Shown here piece by piece: positions 15,256 to 23,348 of a stretch of DNA of 64,000 bases (positions are counted from its first letter, which is position 1; each line of letters opens with the position of its first letter). The stretch spans positions 1 to 64,000 of the forward strand of contig JBBINV010000003.1 in the NCBI GenBank assembly GCA_037443705.1. The letters run 5' to 3'. Source of the stretch: 2-02-FULL-66-14 sp037443705 (GTDB lineage Bacteria > Pseudomonadota > Gammaproteobacteria > Burkholderiales > SG8-39). A model generated the notes under the pieces. The model was not told the DNA's origin. It ran no database searches and saw nothing but the letters and a program-made list of their open reading frames with translations. The translations under genes and the position numbers were made by a program.

Positions 15256-15930
15256 ATGAGATTCGCGGGGCTCGCGTTCCGTCCGCGCTGGTGGGGCGCG
15301 CTCCTCGCGGCCGCGGGCTGCGCCGCCGGCGTCCTGCTCGGCAACTGGCAGTGGGGCCGCGCGGAGGAGCGGCGCGCGGCGCTTGCCTCGCTCGAGCGCG
15401 CGCGAGTGCAGCTTCGCGGCGAGTTCCTTCGGGACTTCACCGTGCTTCTGGAATTTCGCGTGCATCGCGGCAGGCCCGGGTACTACGTGGCGCAGGCGAT
15501 GCGCCTCGCCGGGAGCGGCCGGCACGCCATCGTGCTGCGCGGGTGGACCGCGGCGGGCGCGCGGCGCGAGGACCTCCCGGCGATCCGCACGCCGGCGGGC
15601 GAGCAGCGAATCGAAGGGGTGGCGCTCGATCATCTGCCGCAGTTCCTCGAGCCGCCCGGTTCGATCGAGGCCTGCCGGCCGGGGGCGGCGCCGTGCGTGT
15701 GGCTGAATCTGAGCGTGGAGCGCTTCGCGGCGTGGTCGGGGCTCGCGCTCGAGGCCTACATCCTCGAGCAGTCGGGCGGCGCCCCCGACGGCCTGGAACG
15801 AGACTGGGAGCGTCCGGAGGCCGGATACCGCAAGAACGAGATGTACGCGCTGCAGTGGTATTCGCTCGCCGCGCTCGCCGTAGCTCTTTTCATCGTACTG
15901 AGCATTCGACGTGACGGAACCGGGCAATAG
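15256..15930 (+). CDS. SURF1 family cytochrome oxidase assembly protein
   Basis: An inner-membrane protein of 224 residues involved in heme a insertion or oxidase assembly. It has the two-helix SURF1 topology: helix near residues 14-30 followed by LGNWQWGRAEER, a periplasmic domain with VLRGWTAAGARRE, and a C-terminal helix after the NEMYALQWYSLAALAVAL motif. The last 20 bases overlap the next gene. Confidence 0.9.
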   Translation: MRFAGLAFRPRWWGALLAAAGCAAGVLLGNWQWGRAEERRAALASLERARVQLRGEFLRDFTVLLEFRVHRGRPGYYVAQAMRLAGSGRHAIVLRGWTAAGARREDLPAIRTPAGEQRIEGVALDHLPQFLEPPGSIEACRPGAAPCVWLNLSVERFAAWSGLALEAYILEQSGGAPDGLERDWERPEAGYRKNEMYALQWYSLAALAVALFIVLSIRRDGTGQ

Positions 15931-16462
15931 AGTCGGATCGGGGAGAAGGAAACTCGTTCTTCTCGGAGCGCTTTTCTCGCTCCCGGTGGTCGCCGGATGG
16001 ATCGCGTACCTCACGGGCTGGGTGCCTGGGACGACCTCCAATTACGGAACGCTGCTCGCGCCGCGGCCGTCCCCCGACGCCGCCATTGCGGAGCTTCGCG
16101 GCAAGTGGGTCCTGGTGCAGCTCGACCGCGGCGCGTGCGACGCGCATTGCGAGAGGAAGCTCTACGTAATGCGGCAGGTCCGGCGCGCGCAGGGCAAAAG
16201 CATGGGCCGGGTGGAACGGCTCTGGCTCGTCACCGACGGTGCCGCGCTGCGCGCGGAACTGCTCGCCGCGATCGAAGGCACGCGGGTCGTGCGCGCCGGA
16301 CCTGGCGCCGCGGCGGGATTTGCTGCCGAGCGCGACCCGGCCGACCATATCTACCTCGTCGATCCGATGGGCAACCTGATGATGCGGTTTCCGCGCGATC
16401 CGGACCCGGGACGGATGGTCAAGGACCTGGAGCGGCTCCTGAAATATTCGGGTTTCGGATAG
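15911..16462 (+). CDS. SCO-like thioredoxin-fold protein of the cox cluster
   Basis: A 183-residue protein starting at GTG 15911 inside SURF1. It has an N-terminal basic stretch, one membrane helix (about 14-34) and a thioredoxin-like periplasmic part. A CxxxC motif, CDAHC near residue 76, sits where SCO proteins have their copper-binding CPxxC, and HIYLVDPMGNLMMRF resembles the strand before the SCO histidine region. I infer a redox or copper role in oxidase assembly. In related clusters a protein of this kind precedes ctaA; here ctaB follows directly. Confidence 0.75.
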   Translation: MTEPGNRVGSGRRKLVLLGALFSLPVVAGWIAYLTGWVPGTTSNYGTLLAPRPSPDAAIAELRGKWVLVQLDRGACDAHCERKLYVMRQVRRAQGKSMGRVERLWLVTDGAALRAELLAAIEGTRVVRAGPGAAAGFAAERDPADHIYLVDPMGNLMMRFPRDPDPGRMVKDLERLLKYSGFG

Positions 16463-16485
16463 AATTCGGCGCTCGTTTCGCGGCC

Positions 16486-17376
16486 GTGACCACCCATACC
16501 CTACTCTCCGGATCCGCGCGCAGCGCGCGGGCCTTCGTCGCGCTCACCAAGCCGCGCGTCGTCTCGCTCATCGTGTTCACGGCGGTGATCGGGATGTTCC
16601 TCTCGATTCCCGGCATGGTGCCGATGCCGCTGCTCGTCGCGGCGACCGCGGGCATCGCGCTGGTGGCGGGCGCGGCGGCGGCTGTCAACTGCCTGGTCGA
16701 ACAGAGGATCGATGCCCTGATGCAGCGCACGCGCGGGCGGCCGCTGCCGCGCGGCGAGCTCTCGGCGCTGCAGACGCTCGTGTTCGCGGGGCTCGTCGGC
16801 GGCGCGGGGTTGTGGATCCTGCTGCAGTGGGTGAACGCGCTCACCATGTGGCTGACGCTCGCCACCTTCGTCGGCTACGCGGTTGTGTACACCGTGATCC
16901 TGAAGCCCGCGACGCCGCAGAACATCGTGATCGGCGGAGCTTCGGGTGCGATGCCGCCGGTGCTCGGCTGGGCGGCGGTGACGGGCGAGGTGAGCACCGA
17001 GGCGATGCTGCTTTTTCTCATCATCTTCGCGTGGACCCCGCCCCACTTCTGGACGCTCGCGCTCTACCGCACCGAGGACTACGCGAAGGCGGGGCTGCCG
17101 ATGCTGCCGGTGACCCACGGCAAGCGCTACACGCAGGTGCAGGTCCTGCTGTATACGCTCATCCTGTTCGCGGTGTCGCTGCTGCCGTATGCGGTGCGCA
17201 TGAGCGGGTGGCTCTACCTCGCCGCCGCGGTCGCGCTCGGCGCGATCTTCCTCGCGTATGCGGTGCGCGTGCTCGTCCATTACAGCGATGCGCTCGCGCG
17301 GCGCGCCTTCCGCTACTCGATCGTCTACCTCGCGCTGCTTTTCGCGGCGCTGCTGGTTGATCACTACCTGGTCTAG
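16486..17376 (+). CDS. ctaB: protoheme IX farnesyltransferase (heme O synthase)
   Basis: A UbiA-type prenyltransferase with about nine membrane helices that converts heme B to heme O. The two aspartate-rich motifs are visible in a modified form: NCLVEQRIDALMQRTRGRPLP near residues 68-88 in place of DxxxD, and YRTEDYAKAGLPMLPVTHG near 195. Length 296 is normal. The start is GTG 16486 (MTTHTLL), 23 bases after the previous stop. TAGAAT at 16460-16465 could be a -10 box. Confidence 0.95.
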   Translation: MTTHTLLSGSARSARAFVALTKPRVVSLIVFTAVIGMFLSIPGMVPMPLLVAATAGIALVAGAAAAVNCLVEQRIDALMQRTRGRPLPRGELSALQTLVFAGLVGGAGLWILLQWVNALTMWLTLATFVGYAVVYTVILKPATPQNIVIGGASGAMPPVLGWAAVTGEVSTEAMLLFLIIFAWTPPHFWTLALYRTEDYAKAGLPMLPVTHGKRYTQVQVLLYTLILFAVSLLPYAVRMSGWLYLAAAVALGAIFLAYAVRVLVHYSDALARRAFRYSIVYLALLFAALLVDHYLV

Positions 17377-17944
17377 GCGGCTCGTCCTCGCCCTGGCATT
17401 GGCGCTCGCCGCATGCCGGCCCGCGGGGCCCGGGTTCAAGAGCACCGACATCACGGGCGTCGAGTACGGCCGCGCGCTCGCGCTCACCGGGCACGACGGC
17501 CGGCCGAGGACACTCGCCGACTTCCGTGGCAAGGTGGTGGTGCTCTCGTTCGGTTTTACGCACTGCCCCGACGTCTGCCCCACGACGCTCGCCTCGCTCG
17601 CCGGCGTAATCAGGCAGCTCGGGCCCGAGGCCGGGCGTGTGCAGGTGCTCTTCGTCACCGTGGACCCCGAGCGCGACACGCCAGCGGTGCTTTCAAGCTA
17701 CGTGCCCGCGTTCGATCCGGGCTTCATCGGCCTCTATGGGGACGCGGAGTCGACCGCGCGCACCGCGAAGGAATTCAAGATCTTCTACGAGAAGCAGCCG
17801 GCCGGTGCGACGTACACGGTCAATCACAGCACGCAGAGCTACGTGATCGACGCCGAAGGCCGGCTGCGGCTCTTCGTCAGGCACGACCGGATCGCCCAGG
17901 ACCTGGCCGACGACCTGCGCGCGCTGCTGCGGGAGAAGGGCTGA
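17357..17944 (+). CDS. SCO1/SenC family copper chaperone, lipoprotein
   Basis: Delivers copper to the CuA site of CoxB. The N-terminus reads MITTWSRR, a hydrophobic stretch and a lipobox with Cys20, so it is probably anchored to a membrane by lipid. The thioredoxin fold carries CPDVC in FTHCPDVCPTT and the distal histidine in TVNHSTQSYV. The TTG start at 17357 overlaps the end of ctaB by 20 bases; starting earlier would put antisense-like residues before the signal peptide. Confidence 0.92.
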   Translation: MITTWSRRLVLALALALAACRPAGPGFKSTDITGVEYGRALALTGHDGRPRTLADFRGKVVVLSFGFTHCPDVCPTTLASLAGVIRQLGPEAGRVQVLFVTVDPERDTPAVLSSYVPAFDPGFIGLYGDAESTARTAKEFKIFYEKQPAGATYTVNHSTQSYVIDAEGRLRLFVRHDRIAQDLADDLRALLREKG

Positions 17945-17951
17945 AGTCCGC

Positions 17952-18851
17952 TCAGGCAGCGGGCGCGGGCAGCGCGCGGCGCGGCGCGCCCTGGGCGGCG
18001 ATGAGCTTGCGCATGCGCTCGAAAGCCCTGGCCTCGATCTGGCGGATGCGCTCGGCCGAGACCTTGAACTCGCGCGCGAGCTCGTGCAGCGTCGCCGCAT
18101 CCTTTTCCTTCAGCCAGCGCGCCTCCACGATGCGGCGGCTGCGCGGGTCGAGCGCGGCGAGCGCGGCTTTCAGGCCCTCGGCGCCAGCGCGCTCGGACTC
18201 CTTCGCCTCGAGCACGCGCGAGGGCTCGGACTCGGGTTCCGCGGCGAGATAGTGCACCGGGGCATAGGATTCCTCGTCGGAGTCGTCGGCCTCGAACGCG
18301 ACGTCGCGGCCCGCGAGCCGGGTCTCCATCTCCGCGACCTCCTCGGGCTTGACCCGGAGTTCGGCCGCGACGCGCCCGATGTCCTCGCCCGACAAGGGCG
18401 CGAGCCCCTTCTTCATCGAGCGCAGGTTGAAGAAGAGCTTGCGCTGCGCCTTCGTCGTGGCGACCTTGACCAGGCGCCAGTTGCGCAGGATGTACTCGTG
18501 GATCTCGGCCTTGATCCAGTGAATCGCGAACGAAACCAGGCGCACGCCGCGCGCCGGGTCGAAGCGTTTGACCGCCTTCATGAGACCCACGTTGCCTTCC
18601 TGAATCAGATCCGCGTGCGGCAGACCGTAGCCGAGGTAGCCGCGCGCCACTGCAACCACCAGGCGCAGGTGCGATAGCACCAGTTGGCGCGCCGCCTCTA
18701 GATCGTCGTGCTTGCGGTAGCGCTCCGCGAGCGCGCGCTCCTCCGCGGCCTCCAGCACGGGGAAGCGGTTGACGGTCTGGATGTACGCCTCGAGGCTCCC
18801 GGCGGCCATCGGGGCCGGAAGCGTCATCGGCAGGCTGATCGTTGCTTGCAT
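17952..18851 (-). CDS. rpoH: RNA polymerase sigma factor RpoH (sigma-32)
   Basis: Heat-shock sigma factor, 299 residues. Region 2 contains HLRLVVAVARGYLGYGLPHADLIQEGNVGLMKAVKRFDP (in parts), the RpoH box QRKLFFNLR follows near residue 135, and region 4 has the ATLHELAREFKVSAERIRQIEARAFERM recognition helix. ATG 18851 has GGGAG nine bases upstream and is preferred to an ATG 39 bases earlier, which lies inside the CIRCE operator. The upstream region carries CIRCE, so HrcA probably represses it. Convergent with the SCO gene. Confidence 0.96.
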   Translation of the reverse strand: MQATISLPMTLPAPMAAGSLEAYIQTVNRFPVLEAAEERALAERYRKHDDLEAARQLVLSHLRLVVAVARGYLGYGLPHADLIQEGNVGLMKAVKRFDPARGVRLVSFAIHWIKAEIHEYILRNWRLVKVATTKAQRKLFFNLRSMKKGLAPLSGEDIGRVAAELRVKPEEVAEMETRLAGRDVAFEADDSDEESYAPVHYLAAEPESEPSRVLEAKESERAGAEGLKAALAALDPRSRRIVEARWLKEKDAATLHELAREFKVSAERIRQIEARAFERMRKLIAAQGAPRRALPAPAA

Positions 18852-18874
18852 CGGATATCTCCCTTGGCGCGATA

Positions 18875-18901
18875 TTAGCACTCCTGGCATTTGAGTGCTA
18901 A
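18875..18901. promoter_or_regulatory. CIRCE operator (HrcA site) over the rpoH promoter
   Basis: A perfect inverted repeat TTAGCACTC - nine bases - GAGTGCTAA, identical to the CIRCE consensus bound by the HrcA repressor. On the rpoH strand it contains a plausible promoter, TTAGCA, 18 bases, TAATAT, whose hexamers lie in the two arms of the repeat, so bound HrcA would block RNA polymerase. It ends 24 bases before the rpoH start codon. Confidence 0.93.
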
Positions 18902-18954
18902 TTCGTTTCGGAGTTCCGCTGCGTTGCCACGGAAGCAGTGAAAATAGCCTAAAA

Positions 18955-19857
18955 TCAGTCTATTTCACGTAAGTATATGCTCACTGATAAATGGGCGCCC
19001 AGCCAGCCAAGCAGCCCCGCGAACGCCCAGACCGCCAAGGCATCGCCGAACCCGAGGAACTCGAGCCGAAAGCCGGTGCCGTAGGACCGCGCCAGCTCGG
19101 CCACGCCGACGTTGAGCGCGGCCAGCCCCGCCGCGACGATCGCAAGCGCGATCGCCCCACCGGCCAGGCCCTGAGCCAGCCCAAGATAGTAGAAGGGGCG
19201 CCGGATGAAGGCGTCGGTCGCGCCGATCAGCCGTGAGACTTCGATTTCGGCGCGCTGGGTGAGGATCTGAAGCCGGATCGTATTGTAGGTCACTGCCACC
19301 AGGCCCGCAGCGAGAACAGCCCCGAGCAGCGCGGTCGCGAGGCGCGCGGTCGCGGCGAGCGCGGCTAGGCGCCGGGCCCAGGCCGGATCGGAGCGTACCT
19401 GCGCCACCGCGGGATCCGAACGCAGCTCGCGCGCGAGCGAGTCGAGCGCATCGCTCGCCGCGTCTTTCGGGCGAATGACGAGCGCATCGGGAAGGGGGTT
19501 CTGGCCGAGCGCCGCGACCACCTCGGCGAGCCCCTCGGTCGCGCGCAGCTCCTCGATCGCCTGCTCGCGCGTTACCAGCCGCGCCTCGCGAACGCGCGGG
19601 TCCGAGCGCAGGCGCGCGCCGAGGGCCTCGGCGTCGGCGCGCAGGGCGTCGGTCCGCAGGAACACCGAGAGCTGCGGCCCTGGCACGAGGGGTCGCTCGG
19701 GAGCCCGCAGGCTCGCCAGCAGCGCGTAGCCGCCCGCAGGCAGCGAGAGCGCGATTCCGATGACGAGCGCATTGAGCGCGGAGGTCGATATCTGCCCGGC
19801 GAGCTTTCGGAGTGCGAGCGCCGCCGCGCCCGCGTGCTGGCGAAGCCACGCCCTCAT
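18955..19857 (-). CDS. ftsX: cell division ABC transporter permease FtsX
   Basis: Integral membrane partner of FtsE, 300 residues with four membrane helices (about 25-45, 175-195, 225-250, 270-290) and an extracytoplasmic domain between helices 1 and 2 that in other species contacts EnvC. The VTYNTIRLQILTQRAEIEVSRLIGATDAFIRRPF region is characteristic (seen here near residues 195-230). An envC gene is present at 3274-4335. ATG 19857 overlaps the ftsE stop (ATGA). Confidence 0.95.
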   Translation of the reverse strand: MRAWLRQHAGAAALALRKLAGQISTSALNALVIGIALSLPAGGYALLASLRAPERPLVPGPQLSVFLRTDALRADAEALGARLRSDPRVREARLVTREQAIEELRATEGLAEVVAALGQNPLPDALVIRPKDAASDALDSLARELRSDPAVAQVRSDPAWARRLAALAATARLATALLGAVLAAGLVAVTYNTIRLQILTQRAEIEVSRLIGATDAFIRRPFYYLGLAQGLAGGAIALAIVAAGLAALNVGVAELARSYGTGFRLEFLGFGDALAVWAFAGLLGWLGAHLSVSIYLREID

Positions 19858-20510
19858 GCCGGGACCGCCCGCCCGGCGGCGAGCCGCAGGAGCCGGTTCG
19901 CCCGCGGGGCGAGCAAGGATTCGTCGTGCGTGGCGATGAGCACCGTCACACCGACCTGGTGGAACGCTGCGAAGATGTCCAGGATCGCGGCTGCCGACTC
20001 GGCGTCCAGGTTCGCGCTCGGCTCGTCGGCGACGAGGATCCGGGGCCGGTTCACGACCGCGCGCGCGATCGCCAGGCGCTGCTGCTCGCCGCCGGAGAGC
20101 TGGATCGGGTTGGCGCGGCTGCGGCCCGCCAGCCCCACCTTGTCGAGCGCGGCGCGCACGCGACGCGCCGCCTCGCGCGGCGGATGGTCGCCGAAAGCGA
20201 GCGGCAGCATCACGTTGTCGTAGACGCTGCGGTCGTAGAGCAGCTTCTGGTCCTGGAATACGAGGCCGAGATTGCGGCGCAGGTAAGGCATCGCCGCGCG
20301 CCCGAGCGCACCGACGTTCTGCCCGTTGACGAGGACCGTGCCGGAGGTCGGGCGCTCGATGCCCGGCACGAGCCTGAGCAGGGTCGATTTTCCGGCGCCG
20401 GAATGCCCGGTGACGACGGCAAACTCGCCCGGCCCGACCGAGAACGTGACGTCGGCGAGCGCCTCCTTGCCTCCGGGAAAGCGCTTCGAGACGCCCAGGA
20501 AGCTAATCAA
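19854..20510 (-). CDS. ftsE: cell division ATP-binding protein FtsE
   Basis: ABC ATPase that drives FtsEX at the septum, 218 residues. Walker A GHSGAGKSTLL near residue 35, Q-loop LVFQDQKLL, signature LSGGEQQR, Walker B ILVADEPSANLD and the H-loop ATHDESLL are all intact. The start is TTG 20510 (ISFLGVSKRF), overlapping the last eight bases of ftsY; no ATG or GTG is available near the family start. The upstream open frame is an arginine- and serine-rich shadow inside ftsY. Confidence 0.95.
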   Translation of the reverse strand: MISFLGVSKRFPGGKEALADVTFSVGPGEFAVVTGHSGAGKSTLLRLVPGIERPTSGTVLVNGQNVGALGRAAMPYLRRNLGLVFQDQKLLYDRSVYDNVMLPLAFGDHPPREAARRVRAALDKVGLAGRSRANPIQLSGGEQQRLAIARAVVNRPRILVADEPSANLDAESAAAILDIFAAFHQVGVTVLIATHDESLLAPRANRLLRLAAGRAVPA

Positions 20511-21429
20511 GCAGCGCCTCGGCGAACTCGCGCGCGGCGAACGGCCGCAGGTCGTCGATTTCCTCGCCGACTCCGAGAAAGAGCAGCGGCAGAGCGCGGC
20601 CGCCGGCCTGCGCCGAGCGGGCGTGCGCGATTGCGCAGACGACACCACCCTTCGCGGTGCCGTCGAGCTTCGTCAGGATCAGCCCGGTGAGTCCGAGCGC
20701 GTCGTCGAACGCGCGCGCCTGCGCGAGCGCGTTCTGCCCGGTGTTGGCATCGAGCACCAGCAGCACCTCGTGCGGCGCGCCGGCGAGCGCCCGCGCGGCG
20801 ACCCGCTTCACCTTCTTCACTTCTTCCATCAGGTGCAGTTGCGTCGGCAGGCGCCCTGCCGTGTCCGCGATGACGACGTCGGCGCTGCGCGCGATGGCCG
20901 CGCCGATCGCGTCGAACACCACCGCGCCCGGGTCGCCGCCGGCCTGCCCGAGAACAGGCACGCCGTTGCGCTCGCCCCATGCGAGGAGCTGCTCGCGCGC
21001 CGCCGCGCGGAAGGTGTCCCCCGCGGCGAGCAGGACGCTGCGGCCCTCGCCCTGGAGGCGCTTCGCGAGCTTGCCGATGGTGGTGGTCTTTCCCGAGCCG
21101 TTCACGCCCGCGACCATGATGACGAAGGGTTTCGCCCCGGACACGTCGAGCCCGCGCTCGAGCGGATGCAGGAGCCGTACCAGCTCCTCCTTCAGTGCCT
21201 GCCGCAGGGCTTCACCGTCCAGGAGCCCCTGCCGCCGAAGCGATCCGAGGATCGCCTGTGTCGCCGCGATCCCGCAGTCGGCCTGGATCAGCGCGGTCTC
21301 GAGCTCCTCGTAGAGCGCCTCGTCGAGCCGGCGCCGCCCGATGAGCGTCCCCAGCCCGCCGCCGAGCGCCTGCCGCGTGCGCGCGAGGCCGGCCTTCAGC
21401 CGCGCCGCCCACGAAGTCGCTGCTAACAT
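20503..21429 (-). CDS. ftsY: signal recognition particle receptor FtsY
   Basis: GTPase that docks SRP-ribosome complexes at the membrane. This is a short form of 308 residues made almost only of the NG domain: the N four-helix bundle (1-100), then G1 GVNGSGKTTTIGKLA, DTAGR and TKLDGTAKGG. The long acidic A domain of enterobacterial FtsY is missing, which is common outside that group. ATG 21429 lies six bases from the divergent rsmD start; an ATG at 21441 would add four residues. Confidence 0.95.
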   Translation of the reverse strand: MLAATSWAARLKAGLARTRQALGGGLGTLIGRRRLDEALYEELETALIQADCGIAATQAILGSLRRQGLLDGEALRQALKEELVRLLHPLERGLDVSGAKPFVIMVAGVNGSGKTTTIGKLAKRLQGEGRSVLLAAGDTFRAAAREQLLAWGERNGVPVLGQAGGDPGAVVFDAIGAAIARSADVVIADTAGRLPTQLHLMEEVKKVKRVAARALAGAPHEVLLVLDANTGQNALAQARAFDDALGLTGLILTKLDGTAKGGVVCAIAHARSAQAGGRALPLLFLGVGEEIDDLRPFAAREFAEALLD

Positions 21430-21445
21430 GGATCGATGCATTCTA
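21424..21445. promoter_or_regulatory. candidate back-to-back -10 elements for rsmD and ftsY
   Basis: The two divergent start codons are only six bases apart, so each promoter must sit in the other gene. Forward TAACAT at 21424-21429 ends six bases before the rsmD ATG; reverse TAGAAT (21445-21440) ends ten bases before the ftsY ATG. Both positions would give leaderless or nearly leaderless mRNAs. -35 hexamers are not evident, so this is a weak call. Confidence 0.3.
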
Positions 21446-22014
21446 GCAAAGGGCGCATCCGCATCATCGCAGGGGAATACCGCAGCCGCCTGCTCGAGGT
21501 CGCGTCGCGCCCCGGGCTGCGGCCCACGCCCGATCGCGTGCGCGAGACGCTGTTCAACTGGCTCGGCCAGCGGCTCGAGGGCCTCGCGTGCCTGGACCTC
21601 TTCGCGGGCAGCGGCGCGCTCGGCTTCGAGGCGACCTCGCGCGGCGCCTCGCGCGTAGTGATGGTCGAGCGCGACCGGAAGGCGCTCGCGGCGCTCGAGC
21701 GCAACCGCGCGGCGCTCGGCGCACGCGCCGTGGAGATCGTGGCCGCGGACGCGCTCGCTTACCTCGCGCGCGCGCCGGAGCGCTTCGACGTGGTTTTCCT
21801 CGATCCGCCGTTCGGGCAGAATGCCCTGCCGGCGGTCCTGAAAATGCTCCCTTCGGCCCTGAAACCGCACGCGCGCGTGTACGTCGAGTCCCCACGCCCG
21901 GTCGATGCGGACTGCGCCTGGCTGGAGCAGAAGCGCCGCACGGCGGGGCGGGTGAGCTACCAACTACTGCAATGGAGCGGCCATGATCCGAGCGGTCTAC
22001 CCGGGAACGTTTGA
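21436..22014 (+). CDS. rsmD: 16S rRNA (guanine(966)-N(2))-methyltransferase
   Basis: Methylates G966 of 16S rRNA. The 192 residues show RIIAGEYRSRLL, RPTPDRVRETLFNWL, the SAM motif DLFAGSGALGFEA and the catalytic FLDPPFGQ (DPPF) near residue 120. The 3' end overlaps coaD by 32 bases, longer than usual for this pair. No Shine-Dalgarno is visible before ATG 21436. Confidence 0.95.
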   Translation: MHSSKGRIRIIAGEYRSRLLEVASRPGLRPTPDRVRETLFNWLGQRLEGLACLDLFAGSGALGFEATSRGASRVVMVERDRKALAALERNRAALGARAVEIVAADALAYLARAPERFDVVFLDPPFGQNALPAVLKMLPSALKPHARVYVESPRPVDADCAWLEQKRRTAGRVSYQLLQWSGHDPSGLPGNV

Positions 22015-22471
22015 TCCGCTGACCCGCGGGCACGAGGATCTCGTGCGGCGTGCCGCGCGGCTGTTCGACGCCGTGATCCTCGGCATCGCCGACAGCCGCG
22101 CCAAGCGCCCGTTCTTCGCGCTGCACGAACGCCTCGAGATGGCGCGCGAAGCGCTCGCGGAGGTGAACAACGTCCAGGTGGTCGGATTTGCGGGGCTGCT
22201 GATCGACTTCGTGCGCGAGCAGAAGGCGCGCGTGGTGTTGCGGGGGCTGCGCGCGGTCTCGGACTTCGAGTACGAGTTCCAGCTCGCCGGGATGAACCGC
22301 GACCTCTATCCCGAGATGGAGACGGTGTTCCTCACCCCCGGCGAGCAGCACATGTTCATCTCGGCGACCCTGGTGCGCGAGATCGCGATGCTCGGGGGTG
22401 ACGTCTCCAAGTTCGTACACCCTGCCGTCGGCGCGCGCCTTGCGCAGAAGGTGAAATCTCTCGGCGGCTAG
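21983..22471 (+). CDS. coaD: phosphopantetheine adenylyltransferase
   Basis: Fourth step of coenzyme A synthesis, joining ATP and 4'-phosphopantetheine. The nucleotidyltransferase motif YPGTFDPLTRGHEDL is at residues 6-20 (TxGH form), VVLRGLRAVSDFEYE and the EHMFISATLVREIA segment follow. 162 residues is typical. ATG 21983 lies inside the end of rsmD and is preceded by GGAGCGG. Convergent with mutM with a four-base gap. Confidence 0.97.
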   Translation: MIRAVYPGTFDPLTRGHEDLVRRAARLFDAVILGIADSRAKRPFFALHERLEMAREALAEVNNVQVVGFAGLLIDFVREQKARVVLRGLRAVSDFEYEFQLAGMNRDLYPEMETVFLTPGEQHMFISATLVREIAMLGGDVSKFVHPAVGARLAQKVKSLGG

Positions 22472-22475
22472 CGCG

Positions 22476-23285
22476 CTATTTTTGGCAGCCCGGGCAGTAG
22501 AAGCTCGCGCGCTGACCCTGCATGATGCGCCGGATGCGCGCGCCGCAGCGCCGGCAGCGCTCTCCCGCGCGGCCGTACACGCGGGCGCGAAGCAGGAATT
22601 CTCCGGGCGCGCCGTCGCCGCCGACGTAATCGCGCAGGCTCGCGCCGCCGGCGCGGATCGCGGCGCGCAGCGTCTTCTTGATCGCCGCCGCGAGCCGCGC
22701 GCAGCGCACGAGCGAGAGCCGCCGCGCGCTGGTCTGCGGACGGATGCCCGCGGCATGGAGGCTCTCGCAGGCGTAGATGTTGCCGATCCCGACGACGCGC
22801 CGGCCGTCGAGCAGGAACTGCTTGATCGAGGTCCGGTGAGCGCGCGTGAGCGCGTGCAGCCGCCGTGCATCCAGCGCGCTCGACAGCGGCTCTATGCCGA
22901 GACCCCGCAGAAGGGGGTGCGATTCGGGCGGTGCCTGCGTCCAGAGCACCGCGCCGAAGCGGCGCGGGTCGCGAAGTCGAAGCCACCGCCCGCCGACCGA
23001 AAAATCCACGTGGTCGTGCTTGCCGGCGGGCGAGCGCGGCGCGACCAGGCGCAGACTCCCGGACATGCCGAGATGCACGATCAGGTGGCCGGCGCCGCAG
23101 TCGATCAGGAGATACTTTCCGCGGCGCCGGATCGAGCGCACCGTGCGCCCGGCGAGCATGCGCACCGCCTGCGGCACCGGCCAGCGCAGCCGTGGCTCGC
23201 GCACCGCGACCGTCGCGATCGTCTTTCCCACCACGTGAGGCGCAAGCCCCTTGAGGGTGACCTCGACTTCGGGAAGCTCGGGCAT
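22476..23285 (-). CDS. mutM: formamidopyrimidine-DNA glycosylase
   Basis: Removes 8-oxoguanine and formamidopyrimidines from DNA. Catalytic Pro2 and Glu3 are in MPELPEVE, the H2TH region holds KQFLLDGRRVVGIGNIYACESL, and the zinc finger CRRCGARI...FYCPGC closes the 269-residue protein. The start ATG 23285 is fixed by the need for Pro2. Divergent from the TPR protein gene. Confidence 0.97.
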   Translation of the reverse strand: MPELPEVEVTLKGLAPHVVGKTIATVAVREPRLRWPVPQAVRMLAGRTVRSIRRRGKYLLIDCGAGHLIVHLGMSGSLRLVAPRSPAGKHDHVDFSVGGRWLRLRDPRRFGAVLWTQAPPESHPLLRGLGIEPLSSALDARRLHALTRAHRTSIKQFLLDGRRVVGIGNIYACESLHAAGIRPQTSARRLSLVRCARLAAAIKKTLRAAIRAGGASLRDYVGGDGAPGEFLLRARVYGRAGERCRRCGARIRRIMQGQRASFYCPGCQK

Positions 23286-23348
23286 GCGATGCGTGCGTGA
23301 ACTTCTAGCCTTGTGCGGGGTGCCAAATATACCTACACTGGACGGCCC

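Noticed and set aside
16860..17380. A second coding frame in ctaB as the N-terminus of the SCO gene
   Set aside because: The upstream part is arginine/serine shadow; the lipoprotein signal begins at the TTG 17357.
18851..18890. Longer RpoH N-terminus from ATG 18890
   Set aside because: That start lies inside the CIRCE operator, while ATG 18851 has a good Shine-Dalgarno and gives a normal RpoH length.
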